Source of the DNA: Chloroflexota bacterium
GTDB taxonomy: Bacteria > Chloroflexota > Dehalococcoidia > Lucifugimonadales > UBA3495
Direction of reading: 5' to 3'
NCBI GenBank assembly: GCA_009837355.1
Contig: VXTR01000041.1
Location: forward strand, 1-46,036
Length of the DNA stretch: 46,036 bases
Positions 25,114 to 33,614 of this stretch are shown one piece after another; the first letter of the stretch is position 1; the number at the start of each line of letters is the position of its first letter. Made by a program: the position numbers and the translations under genes. A model generated the notes under the pieces. That model had not been told where the DNA came from, searched no databases, and saw only the letters and a program-made list of their open reading frames with translations.

Positions 25114-26454
25114 ATGTCCACCACCACCATTCTGGAACAGTACATTGCCAATCACCCCGGCTCCGCCGAACGTTACCGGGAGGCCGTGAGCATCTTCCCC
25201 GGCGGCGTTACCCACGACAACCGCTACGCCGAGCCGTTCCCCCTGTACATCACCCACGGCCAGGGGCCGCGCAAGTGGGACGTGGACGGCCACGAGTACA
25301 TTGACTACGTTTCCGGACACGGCGCGCTGCTGCTGGGCCACTCTCACCCCGCCATCGCCGACGCCGTGGCCGAGCAGATTCGCCGAGGCACTCACCTGGG
25401 CGCGTGCACCGACGAGGAAGTGCGCTGGGCCCGGGCGATTATGAACCTGATGCCGGCCATCGAGCGGGTGCGCTTCCACAGCAGCGGCACCGAGGCCACG
25501 CTGATGGCCATGCGCCTCGCCCGCGCCTACACCGGACGCAACAAGGTCATCAAGCTGCAGGACCACTTCCACGGCTGGCACGACTACGCCATGGCCGGTT
25601 CCGACCGCCCGGCGCCGGGCATCCCCGCCGAATCATGGGGCAGCATGGTCATCCTACCGGCCGGCGACTTGGACGCAGCGCAGCAGGCGATGGAGCGCGA
25701 TTCCGACATCGCCGCCATCATCCTGGAACCCACCGGCGCCCACTACGGACAGCTGCCCTTTGACGTGCCGACCTATCTCGCCGGCCTGCGCCAGCTGTGC
25801 GACCGGCATGGCGTCGTGCTGATTTTCGACGAGGTGGTTACCGGATTCCGCGCCTCCTCCGGCGGAGCGCAGGTGCGCTACGGCGTGGCCCCCGACCTGA
25901 CCACCATGGCGAAAATCGTGGCCGGCGCGCTGCCCGGCGGCGCGGTAGGCGGCAAGGCCGACATCGTGGACATGATTGCACAGCGCGGCGATCCCCAGTG
26001 GGACAACACCGAGCGGGTCTATCATCCCGGCACCTTCAACGGCAACCCGCTGTCCGCCGTGGCCGGCGCAACCTGCCTGGAAATGATTGCCGCCGATCCC
26101 ATCAACGCCCAGGCGGACGCCATGGCTGCCCGCCTCAAGGCCGGACTGAACGAGGTTTTCACCCGCATGGAAGTCAGCGGCCACGCTTACGGCGTCGCGT
26201 CCATGATTCACTTCACCCTGGCCGAGGGCGACTTTGACCACGAGTTCGGCGCTGACGTGAACCGTCGCATCAAGGCGGCGGCCGGGTCGGCGGCGGTTAC
26301 CGGCATCAAGCGGGGCCTGCAGAACCACGGCATCGACATCATGGGCCGGGACGCCTTCCTGGTGTCGGCCACGCACGGCGAGGCGGACATCGACGCCACC
26401 CTGGCGGCCTTCGAGGCCACGCTGGCCGAAGTGCGCGCGGAGGGGCTGGTGTAA
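25114..26454 (+). CDS. Class III PLP aminotransferase, glutamate-1-semialdehyde mutase-like
   Basis: A 446-aa class III aminotransferase of the glutamate-1-semialdehyde 2,1-aminomutase branch. Seen are FPGGVTHDNRYAEPFPLY, the cofactor cradle SSGTEATLMAMRLARAYTGR, LIFDEVVTGFRAS with the PLP-ring Asp, and the Schiff-base Lys at about residue 267 in TTMAKIVAGALPGGAVGG. HemL normally has SxGTEAxMxAxRLAR and KxIGGGLP; the differences here suggest a paralog acting on another amino substrate rather than haem synthesis. It starts a co-directional run with dienelactone hydrolases and an MBL protein, so a catabolic role is possible. Confidence 0.9.
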   Translation: MSTTTILEQYIANHPGSAERYREAVSIFPGGVTHDNRYAEPFPLYITHGQGPRKWDVDGHEYIDYVSGHGALLLGHSHPAIADAVAEQIRRGTHLGACTDEEVRWARAIMNLMPAIERVRFHSSGTEATLMAMRLARAYTGRNKVIKLQDHFHGWHDYAMAGSDRPAPGIPAESWGSMVILPAGDLDAAQQAMERDSDIAAIILEPTGAHYGQLPFDVPTYLAGLRQLCDRHGVVLIFDEVVTGFRASSGGAQVRYGVAPDLTTMAKIVAGALPGGAVGGKADIVDMIAQRGDPQWDNTERVYHPGTFNGNPLSAVAGATCLEMIAADPINAQADAMAARLKAGLNEVFTRMEVSGHAYGVASMIHFTLAEGDFDHEFGADVNRRIKAAAGSAAVTGIKRGLQNHGIDIMGRDAFLVSATHGEADIDATLAAFEATLAEVRAEGLV

Positions 26455-26491
26455 CACAGCTCACCCGAACGGTACGATTGAGAGGTCAATA

Positions 26492-27232
26492 ATGGCAAAC
26501 TTCTGGGAAAAACTTAACGTCAACGGCGCCGAGATGGATATGTACGCCAGCGTGCCGTCCAGCAGCGCCGGCTTCAGCGCGCCGTTTCCCGCCGTGCTGG
26601 TGGCCCAGCACGCCACCGGCGTTGACGCCTTCATCCAGGACATCTGCGACCGGCTGGCCGCCGAGGGCTACGCCGCCGTCGCGCCCAACCTGTACCACCG
26701 GCACAGCGACGAGGCCATCGCCGCATCCGCCAACGGCGGCCCCCGTCCCAGTCCCGGCGCGCTGCTCAGCGACCCCGACATCGTTGCCGACATGAACGCC
26801 GCCATGGACTGGCTGCGCAATCACGATGCCGTGCAGAGCGACCGCATCGGCGTTACCGGCTTCTGCATGGGCGGGCGCGTGGCCTGGCTGGCCGCGGCAT
26901 CCAACCCCCACTTCAAGGCCGTGGTCCCATACTACGGCGGCAACCTGATGGCCACGTGGGGCGCCGGAGAGACGCCGCCCTTCGACCTGGCCGACAACAT
27001 CAACTGCCCGATGCTGTTCCACTTCGGGGAGATTGACGCCAACCCCTCGCAGGAAGATATGAAAAAGCTGGACGCCGAGCTGTCCCGCCTGGGCAAGGCG
27101 CATCAGTTTTACACCTATGCGGGAGCTGACCACGCCTTTATGAATCCCGCCGGCGGACGCTACAACGAAGATGCCGCCGTAACGTCCTGGCCCCGCACGC
27201 TGGAGTTCTTCGCCCAGCACCTGAAAGGCTAG
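26492..27232 (+). CDS. Dienelactone hydrolase family protein, copy 1
   Basis: A 246-aa alpha/beta hydrolase of the dienelactone hydrolase family (PF01738). The triad is complete: Cys125 in GVTGFCMGGRVAW, Asp182 in HFGEIDANPSQ and His214 in YAGADHAFMNP. There is no signal peptide, so it is cytosolic. Family members open lactones such as dienelactone in chloroaromatic breakdown, but many have other ester substrates. GAGAGG stands just before the ATG. It is about three-quarters identical by eye to the copy at 28184, with an MBL-fold gene between them, indicating tandem duplication around that gene. Confidence 0.93.
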   Translation: MANFWEKLNVNGAEMDMYASVPSSSAGFSAPFPAVLVAQHATGVDAFIQDICDRLAAEGYAAVAPNLYHRHSDEAIAASANGGPRPSPGALLSDPDIVADMNAAMDWLRNHDAVQSDRIGVTGFCMGGRVAWLAAASNPHFKAVVPYYGGNLMATWGAGETPPFDLADNINCPMLFHFGEIDANPSQEDMKKLDAELSRLGKAHQFYTYAGADHAFMNPAGGRYNEDAAVTSWPRTLEFFAQHLKG

Positions 27233-27249
27233 AGCGCGAATGGGGTTTG

Positions 27250-28164
27250 ATGATGCCGCGCATAGATCAATCTCACCCGGACAACGTTGACGGCCCGTGG
27301 TTCGTGGACACCCGTTGCATACGTTGTGACGCTGCTCGTAACTGGGCTCCCGACCTGATAGGCATGGATAACTCGGGCCGTTCTGTTGTCATCCGTCAAC
27401 CCGATGATATGGAACAGAAAGCCGCCATGTGGCGCGCTGCCTTCGCCTGCCCCACCAGGTCAATAGGCAACCGTGTAGAACCCAAAGGGCCAGCCGGCGT
27501 TTTTCCGCATCTCATCACCGAGAGGGTGTTCGCACTGGGCAATAACGCCCTCGCATCATTCGCAGCTCATTCTTTCCTGGTGTCTCGCCCCGAAGGCAAC
27601 TTGCTGATCGACTCTCCCCGGTTCACCATACGGTTAGCCGCCAGCGTTGATGACCTGGGCGGCGTCGCTCACGTCCTGCTCACCCACCGCGACGACGTTG
27701 CCGACTATGACCGTTGGGCCGAACGTTACAACGCGCGGGTCTGGATTGGCGAGTCTGACGCCGACGCCGCTCCTATGGCCACGGATTTGACCGCCGGCAA
27801 CGAGCCTACCCCTATCGCCCCCGGTGTACTGTCCATTCCGACTCCCGGACACACCAGAGGCCACGTGGCATATCACATCGACGACAGTCTGTTGTTCACC
27901 GGAGACACGTTGCACTGGAACCAGCGTCGCGCCGAGCTTGACGTTTTCCCGGATCAGACCTTTCACTCTTGGGAGGTTTTAGCAGATACCATGGATATGC
28001 TCGCTACCCTCAACGTGGAATGGGTATTCCCTGGACATGGTATGTGGCATCATACAGACACTGCGGAGTGGACTCGCCAGATGACAGCTCTCGGCCCGAC
28101 AATGAGGAGCAAGGGACAGCGTGCCTGGTCACAGAGACCCGACGCAACCTATAACTGGTATTAA
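27250..28164 (+). CDS. Metallo-beta-lactamase-fold hydrolase with Cys-bearing N-terminal domain
   Basis: A 304-aa protein. The first 85 residues hold DTRCIRCDAARNWAP and, after about 50 residues, FACPTRSIG; this resembles a reduced ferredoxin-type domain with only three or four of the cluster Cys. The MBL domain follows with LLTHRDDVADY (a variant of HxHxDH with the first His kept and the second replaced), TPGHTRGHV, LLFTGDTLHW and VFPGHGMWH. Most metal ligands remain, so a mono- or dinuclear hydrolase is plausible. It lies between two dienelactone hydrolase copies on the same strand. ATG 27250 or 27253 may be used; the Shine-Dalgarno is weak. Confidence 0.85.
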   Translation: MMPRIDQSHPDNVDGPWFVDTRCIRCDAARNWAPDLIGMDNSGRSVVIRQPDDMEQKAAMWRAAFACPTRSIGNRVEPKGPAGVFPHLITERVFALGNNALASFAAHSFLVSRPEGNLLIDSPRFTIRLAASVDDLGGVAHVLLTHRDDVADYDRWAERYNARVWIGESDADAAPMATDLTAGNEPTPIAPGVLSIPTPGHTRGHVAYHIDDSLLFTGDTLHWNQRRAELDVFPDQTFHSWEVLADTMDMLATLNVEWVFPGHGMWHHTDTAEWTRQMTALGPTMRSKGQRAWSQRPDATYNWY

Positions 28165-28183
28165 CCAATCAGGAGGCATCACC

Positions 28184-28909
28184 ATGGCCAGTTTCTGGGA
28201 AAAGCTTACCGTTGACGGCAGCGAGATGGATATGTACGCCAGCGTGCCGTCCAGTTCCGCCGGCTTCTCCGCGCCCTATCCGGCGGTGGTGGTGGCGCAG
28301 CACGGCGGCGGCGTTGACGAGTTCATTCGCACCATCTGCGACCGGCTGGCCGCCGAGGGCTATGCAGCCGTCGCGCCCAACCTGTACCACCGCAACTCCG
28401 ACGAGGTGATGAACGCCGACCCGCGCCCCCGTCCCTGGGACGTGCTCAGCGACCCGGACATCGTCGCCGACATCAACGCCACCGTGGATTGGCTGCGCAA
28501 TCACGACGCGGTGAGTGACCGCATCGGCGTAACCGGCTTCTGCATGGGCGGACGCGTGGCCTGGCTCGCGGCGGCGAGCAATCCGCACTTCAACGCCGTG
28601 GCGCCCTACTACGGCGGCAACCTGCTGGTTACCTGGGGCGCCGGCGAAACGCCGCCCTTCGAGTTGGCCGCCAAGATCGACTGCCCGATGCTGTTCCACT
28701 TCGGCGAGGTTGACGAGAATCCCTCGCAGGACGATATGCGCAAGTTCGACGAGGAGTTGAACCGGCTGGGCAAGCAGCACCAGTTCTACGTCTATCGCGA
28801 CGCCGACCACGCCTTCATGGACTTCACCGGACCCCGCTACCAGAGGGAGGCCGCCGACCGCTCCTGGCCGCGCACGCTGGAGTTCTTCGCGGAGCATTTG
28901 AAGGCGTAA
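28184..28909 (+). CDS. Dienelactone hydrolase family protein, copy 2
   Basis: A 241-aa paralog of the 26492 gene. Its triad is Cys120 in GVTGFCMGGRVAW, Asp177 in HFGEVDENPSQ and His209 in YRDADHAFMDF. It differs mainly in a shorter loop after residue 75 (HSDEAIAASANGG in copy 1 versus NSDEVMNADP here) that borders the active site, which may tune the substrate. AGGAGG lies 7 nt before ATG 28184, a stronger signal than in copy 1; upstream in-frame codons belong to the end of the MBL gene in another frame. It sits 31 nt before the jelly-roll gene. Confidence 0.93.
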   Translation: MASFWEKLTVDGSEMDMYASVPSSSAGFSAPYPAVVVAQHGGGVDEFIRTICDRLAAEGYAAVAPNLYHRNSDEVMNADPRPRPWDVLSDPDIVADINATVDWLRNHDAVSDRIGVTGFCMGGRVAWLAAASNPHFNAVAPYYGGNLLVTWGAGETPPFELAAKIDCPMLFHFGEVDENPSQDDMRKFDEELNRLGKQHQFYVYRDADHAFMDFTGPRYQREAADRSWPRTLEFFAEHLKA

Positions 28910-28940
28910 CCAGTTAAATCTCACAAAAGGAGTATCACCC

Positions 28941-29465
28941 ATGCCCCGAGTAGCCCTTGACCTGGAACAGAAGGACGATCTGGCCGTCATCAAGTCCGAC
29001 GGCTGGCGCATTGCGCAGGGTCTGGAACCCGGCGAGCCCAACCAGGGCCTGGTCGCCGAGATGCTGGGCAGCAACGCCCGCCTGCCCGACTATGACGATT
29101 CCGGCTGGGCGAGCGGCGCCGACTTTCAGCATCGCTATTCCGTCGGTTTCACCTTTGCCTGGTATCGCCTGCGGTTCACCATGCCCGAAACCGTCAAGGG
29201 GCAGGACGTGTCCCAGTGCCGCGTCTGGTTCGAGACCAACGTGGACAATTACGGCGAGGTGTACATCGACGGCAAAATCGACCGCAACATCGGCGCGGTA
29301 ACCGGCAACAACACCCCCAAGCGGGTGCTGCTGGAGGAACCGGGCCAGCCGGGCAAGGAACACGTCATCGCCGTGCTGGTAGCCAACGCGCCGCTGGGCG
29401 AGCCGGTGGGCGCTATCTTCATGCGCTACGCCACCCTGGCCTTCGAGACACAGCCCCCGCGCTAG
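28941..29465 (+). CDS. Galactose-binding-like jelly-roll protein, unknown
   Basis: A 174-aa beta-rich protein. The pattern [18 protein letters not shown], then [11 protein letters not shown], then [17 protein letters not shown] matches the jelly-roll (galactose-binding-like) fold found as the first domain of family 2 glycosidases and similar proteins. No glycosidase domain is attached and there is no signal peptide, so it is a free-standing cytosolic module. AAAGGAG stands before the ATG. It is followed after 46 nt by the thioredoxin/NHL selenoprotein candidate. The ligand is unknown; a partner or substrate-presenting role for its neighbours is a guess. Confidence 0.75.
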   Translation: MPRVALDLEQKDDLAVIKSDGWRIAQGLEPGEPNQGLVAEMLGSNARLPDYDDSGWASGADFQHRYSVGFTFAWYRLRFTMPETVKGQDVSQCRVWFETNVDNYGEVYIDGKIDRNIGAVTGNNTPKRVLLEEPGQPGKEHVIAVLVANAPLGEPVGAIFMRYATLAFETQPPR

Positions 29466-29511
29466 GCGACCCCATCCCGACTATCGCGCCAACCGCCTAG
29501 GAGACTCCGCT

Positions 29512-31035
29512 ATGGCCACCCAATCCTTTGCCGGCACCGTGAACGCGCCGGACTTCCCCGCCAGCGTCGAATGGCTCAACACCGACCGCCCCCTGAGCAT
29601 GGCCGACCTGCGCGGCAAGGTGGTGGTGATGGACTTCTGGACCTACTGTTGAATCAACTGCGTGCACGTCTTTCCGCAGTTGCGGAAAATGGAAGAGAAG
29701 TACGCGGACGAGCTGGTGGTCATCGGAGTGCACTCCGCCAAGTTTCCTAACGAGAAGTACGCCGACAACGTGCTGCTGGCCGCCCAGCGCTACGAGCTGA
29801 AGCATCCCATCGTCAACGACGCCGAGTTTGAGGTCTGGCGCCAGTACGCCTGCCGCGCCTGGCCCACGCTGATGTTCATCGACCCGGAGGGCAAGGTCAT
29901 CGGCAAGCACGAGGGCGAACTGCCCTACGAAGCCTTTGACGATCTGCTGGGCCGGATGATTGCCGAGTTCGACGCCCAGGGCAAGATTGACCGCCGCAGC
30001 CTGGGCATCACGCCCGACGCGGTGGAGGAGTCCGCCCTGGCCTTTCCCGGCAAGGTGCTGGCCGACGGCCCTGGCAACCGCCTGTTCATCGCCGACACCA
30101 ACCACAACCGCATCGTCTTCACCGATTTGGACGGACAGACCCAGGCCGTCATCGGCTGCGGTGCGGAGGACTTCGTGGACGGCGACTATGCCGCCGCTGC
30201 CTTCAACCACCCCCAGGGCATGGAGCTGGTGGGCGATACGCTGTACGTGGCCGACACGGAGAACCACGCCATCCGCCGGGTCAACCTGACTGCCGCCACC
30301 GTGGACACCATCGCCGGCACCGGACAGCAGGGGCACGACCGTCGCGCCAGCGGCCCCGGCCCGCAGGTCGCGCTGAGCAGCCCCTGGGACTTGGCGCATC
30401 ATGACGGCACGCTGTACATCGCCATGGCCGGCACCCACCAGCTGTGGCGGCTGTCGTTGGCCGACGGCATCGTGCAGCCCCACGCCGGCACCGGCGGGGA
30501 GAACATCGACAACGGGCCATTGGCCCAGGCGACCCTGGCCCAGCCCAGCGGTATCGTGGTGGGCAAAGACCGGGGCGACGACGCCATCCTGTACTTCGCC
30601 GACTCGGAGACCAGCAGCGTCCGCAGCGCCGGCATCGATCCGGTTACCGGGCGGGTGGCGACGCTGGTGGGCGTTGACCTGTTCGCCTTTGGCGACCGGG
30701 ACGGCGTGGAGCATCACGTGCGCTTGCAGCATCCCATCGGCATCGAGTGGCATCAAGGCGAGCTGTTCATCGCCGACACCTATAACCACAAAATCAAGAA
30801 GGTGCTGCCCCTGACCCGTTCCGTGCAGACGGTGCTGGGTTCCGGCGCCATGGGTTTGCACGACGGCGCCGGCCAGCTGGCCACGTTCAGCGAACCCAGC
30901 GGGCTGAGCTTCGCCGTGTTCGGCAATGGACGCCCGCCGCTGCTCTACGTCGCCGACACCAACAACCACGCCATCCGCGTCGCCGACTTCGAGGCCGACG
31001 CAGTGCGCACGCTGGAAATCAAGGGGCTGTCTTGA
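29512..31035 (+). CDS. Thioredoxin-like/NHL-repeat selenoprotein candidate (in-frame UGA = Sec47)
   Basis: A 507-aa protein if TGA 29650-29652 is read as selenocysteine. ATG 29512 has TAGGAGA 8 nt upstream and opens a thioredoxin fold ([32 protein letters not shown]). The active site reads C46-U47-I-N-C50 then VHVFPQL. The family (NHLRC2-type) has WTYCCINC there, so Sec replaces the first Cys of the redox CxxC pair. The frame is conserved on both sides: [17 protein letters not shown] and [21 protein letters not shown] follow in register. From about residue 150 to the end are six or so NHL beta-propeller blades ([39 protein letters not shown]). There is no signal peptide. A downstream hairpin could be the SECIS. 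Ordinary gene callers would start at GTG 29662 and lose the active site. Confidence 0.85.
29650..29688 (+). promoter_or_regulatory. UGA codon with bacterial SECIS-like hairpin
   Basis: After the UGA (29650-29652), TTTCCGC (29671-29677) and GCGGAAA (29682-29688) form a perfect 7-bp stem closing the loop AGTT. The loop begins 25 nt after the UGA and has G in its second position, within the published limits for bacterial SECIS elements (loop 16-37 nt away, G among the first two loop bases). An exclusive alternative is a 7-bp stem AACTGCG/CGCAGTT (29656-29662 with 29675-29681) with a 12-nt loop. Confidence 0.7.
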
Positions 31036-31094
31036 CGCTGGCCTTGCCATGGGGCAACATAAAACAGACCAATACCCGTTTCACAGGTGAATTA

Positions 31095-31526
31095 ATGACA
31101 GACTCTGCCAACGCCGAATACCACGTCAGCAACGACGACAGCATCACCCTCATGGCCAGCAAAATTGTTCGCGACGTGCTGGTTACCCGCAATGAACCCG
31201 TCCGCCGCGCTCAGCTCTGGCAGGCGGTGGAGTTGGCCATGGGGGACCGCAAGCCCGACGTTGACGGAGTGCTCAAACGGGATTGGTTCAACAACCAGGG
31301 CACTGGCCCGGGGCGGTGGGAGTTGACCGACGAGGCCGGCGCCGGCGAATCCCCTTTTACCGGAACCGACGGGACGGTCAACCTGGGCCGCGTGGTGGAG
31401 TATATGCGGCTCTGTCGCGGCGAGGCCCCCTACGTCGGCGACGTGAGCGAGTTCGTCAAAATCTGCGACCCCGACGCGGAACTGGACGCCGACCGGCTGC
31501 GCCAGGGCAACCGCGCCATCGGCTGA
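31095..31526 (+). CDS. Unknown 143-aa protein
   Basis: Not recognised. Residues 20-80 (SKIVRDVLVTRNEPVRRAQL, then AVELAMGDRKPDVDGVLKRDWF) are helical and could form a winged-helix-like domain. The remainder is acidic with LGRVVEYMRLCRGEAPYVGD. There are no membrane segments or catalytic motifs. The frame is open to 31032, overlapping the selenoprotein candidate, but ATG 31095 with AGGTGAAT in front is the better start. It is last in the 25.1-31.5 kb run and converges on prmC with a 9-nt gap. Confidence 0.68.
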   Translation: MTDSANAEYHVSNDDSITLMASKIVRDVLVTRNEPVRRAQLWQAVELAMGDRKPDVDGVLKRDWFNNQGTGPGRWELTDEAGAGESPFTGTDGTVNLGRVVEYMRLCRGEAPYVGDVSEFVKICDPDAELDADRLRQGNRAIG

Positions 31527-31535
31527 ACGCCGTCC

Positions 31536-32429
31536 CTAATACCCGTCGTCGCTGCCTGCCAGGCTGACTGACAGCACCCGTTCCCGGCCGGCCAGATCCG
31601 GCTCCGCGGTAATTTCGGCGTCCGGGAACTGCTCCGCGGCCAAGCCCCTGGCGTCGTCCATCTGCTCCGGGTCCATTTCCAGCAGGATGACGCCGTGGGG
31701 TTTCAGCCGGTCATCGCCGGAACCGGACGATGTGGCGGCCTGCGTAATCAGCCGGCGAATCAGGTCCAGGCCATCAACTCCGCCGTCCAGGGCGGCTGAC
31801 GGCTCCCACTGCACTTCCGGCTGCAGCGTCGGAATGCGCGCGGTGGGCAGGTAGGGCAGGTTGGCGGCGATGACGTCCACCGGCTCCGGCAGGGGTTCCA
31901 GCAGGTCGCCCTTCAGCAGGGTAACCCGGTCGGCCACGTTGTGCATCCGCACGTTGTACGCGGCCACGTCCAGCGTGGCGTCGTAAGCGTCGATGGCGTA
32001 GATGCGCGCCGCCGGCAGGTGGATGGCCAGGTTCACGGCGATGGCTCCGGTGCCGGTGCCCACGTCGGCGATGACCAGTTCCCGGCTTTCCATGCCCATC
32101 AGGGCCATGAACAAGGCGTGCTCCACCAGCGTTTCGGTTTCGGGACGGGGAATCAGCACGTCGGGGTTGACCAGCAGGTTGACGCCGTAGAACTCCCGGT
32201 AGTTGAGGATGTAGGCCAGTGGCTCGCGGGTCAGCCGGCGCTCCACGATGGCGGCCAACTGTGCCTCCTGCTGGGCGGCCACCTGGGATTCCTGCTCGGC
32301 GAAGATGGCCTGGCGGGGCATCCGCATCACGTCCATGACCATCACCTCGGCCTCCAGCCGGGCGTCGGGGATGCCGGCCGACTCCAGCGTGCGGTGGGTC
32401 GCCTGGATGACGCTGCGCAGGTTGGGCAT
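31536..32429 (-). CDS. prmC: PrmC, release factor glutamine methyltransferase
   Basis: A 297-aa SAM-dependent methyltransferase that N5-methylates the Gln of the GGQ motif in RF1/RF2. The N-terminal helical domain has ALAYILNYREFYGVNL-type residues (EPLAYILNYREFYG). The SAM site is VIADVGTGTGAIAVNLA, and the substrate motif is ANLPYLP, the NLPY variant of the usual NPPY. LIPRPETETLVEHAL is typical of the family. Its ATG overlaps the prfA stop as TAATG, so it is translationally coupled to its own substrate gene. Confidence 0.95.
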   Translation of the reverse strand: MPNLRSVIQATHRTLESAGIPDARLEAEVMVMDVMRMPRQAIFAEQESQVAAQQEAQLAAIVERRLTREPLAYILNYREFYGVNLLVNPDVLIPRPETETLVEHALFMALMGMESRELVIADVGTGTGAIAVNLAIHLPAARIYAIDAYDATLDVAAYNVRMHNVADRVTLLKGDLLEPLPEPVDVIAANLPYLPTARIPTLQPEVQWEPSAALDGGVDGLDLIRRLITQAATSSGSGDDRLKPHGVILLEMDPEQMDDARGLAAEQFPDAEITAEPDLAGRERVLSVSLAGSDDGY

Positions 32430-33508
32430 TACGCCGAGATGGCCGCCAGTTCCCGCTCCTGGTCGGCGGTGATGAGGCGGTCGATGATTTCGTTGAGGCC
32501 GCCGTCCATCAGGCGCTGGATGCCGTGGGTGGAAAGGCTGATGCGGTGGTCGGTGATGCGGTCCTGCGGGTAGTTGTAGGTGCGGATTTTCTCGCTGCGG
32601 TCGCCGCTGCCAATCTGCGCCTTGCGGTTGCTGGAAATCTCCGCCTGGTGGCGTTCCTGCTCGGCGGAGTAGAGCCGGCTGCGCAGGATGGTCATGGCCT
32701 TGGACTTGTTCTTGTACTGGGAGCGTTCGTCCTGGCACACCACCGTGATGCCAGTGGGTTCGTGGACGATGCGCACGGCGGTGGCGACCTTGTTCACGTT
32801 CTGCCCACCGTGTCCGCCGGCGTGGAAGATGTCGATGCGCAGGTCGTCTTCCTTGATGTTAACCTCAACCTCGTCGGCCTGGGGCAGCACGGCGACGGTG
32901 GCGGTGGAGGTGTGAATCCGCCCCTGGGCCTCGGTTTCGGGCACCCGCTGGACGCGATGCACGCCGGCCTCGAACTTCAGCTTGCTGAACGCGTTGCGGC
33001 CATCCACCGAGAAGGCGATGCGGCTGAACCCGCCCAGATCCGAAGCGTTGGAGTCCAGGATGTCCACGCTCCAGCCCTGTTCCTGGGCGTAGCGCTGGTA
33101 CATCCGGTACAGGTCGGAAGCGAACAGCGAGGCTTCCTGTCCGCCGGCGGCGGCGTGGATTTCGACGATGACGTCGCGCTCGTCGTTGGGGTCCTTGGGC
33201 AGCAGGGCGATGCGCAGCCGCTGGGCCAGCGCGGCCAGACGCTGTTCAACGTCCTCCAGTTCCAGCTGGGCCATCTCCACCAGTTCGGCGTCGCCGCCCT
33301 CGCCCACCAGGGCGCGCAGGTCGGCCCGCTCTTCCGACAGCTTGCGCCGCTGGACGTCGATGGCGACCAGGTCCTCCAGACCGGAGCGTTCCCGGTTCAG
33401 TTCGCCCAGCCGAGCGTAGTCGGCGGCCACTTCCGGTTGCGCCATCTCAACTTCAATGGCCCGATAGCGTTCCACGATAGGTTGCAGATTGTCGAAAATG
33501 TCAGCCAT
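32429..33508 (-). CDS. prfA: Peptide chain release factor 1
   Basis: A 359-aa class I release factor that recognises UAA and UAG. The hydrolysis motif GGQ is at residues 234-236 (HAGGHGGQNVNK). The codon-recognition tripeptide region reads RVPETEAQGRIHTST, a P-x-T form as in RF1 rather than the SPF of RF2. RF1 does not read UGA, so this gene is neutral to the proposed UGA recoding. Length is standard. Start ATG 33508 (MADIFDNLQPIVERY) fits the family; upstream in-frame codons do not. A good promoter lies 33-62 nt upstream. prmC follows with a 1-nt overlap. Confidence 0.96.
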   Translation of the reverse strand: MADIFDNLQPIVERYRAIEVEMAQPEVAADYARLGELNRERSGLEDLVAIDVQRRKLSEERADLRALVGEGGDAELVEMAQLELEDVEQRLAALAQRLRIALLPKDPNDERDVIVEIHAAAGGQEASLFASDLYRMYQRYAQEQGWSVDILDSNASDLGGFSRIAFSVDGRNAFSKLKFEAGVHRVQRVPETEAQGRIHTSTATVAVLPQADEVEVNIKEDDLRIDIFHAGGHGGQNVNKVATAVRIVHEPTGITVVCQDERSQYKNKSKAMTILRSRLYSAEQERHQAEISSNRKAQIGSGDRSEKIRTYNYPQDRITDHRISLSTHGIQRLMDGGLNEIIDRLITADQERELAAISA

Positions 33509-33540
33509 CACTGCGCTCACCGGAATAAACTTGCTCACAC

Positions 33541-33570
33541 AGTATATCGTACTGCCGGGAAAGGGGGCAA
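33541..33570 (-). promoter_or_regulatory. Sigma70-type promoter for prfA-prmC
   Basis: On the minus strand: TTGCCC (33565-33570), an 18-nt spacer, TATACT (33541-33546). Predicted transcription starts about 26 nt before the prfA ATG. This is the clearest two-box promoter I see in the window. Confidence 0.6.
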
Positions 33571-33614
33571 GCGATTGAGCATAAGAGAGGCAACAATATG
33601 TTAGATTGTTGTCT

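Noticed and set aside
29662-31035. GTG 29662 as the true start of the NHL protein
   Set aside because: It would begin inside the thioredoxin active site and remove the redox motif, although 46 codons of good family sequence with a Shine-Dalgarno lie in frame just upstream.
29497-31050. 517-aa minus-strand open frame opposite the thioredoxin/NHL gene
   Set aside because: Composition is that of an antisense shadow. The plus strand has clear thioredoxin and NHL motifs on both sides of the TGA.
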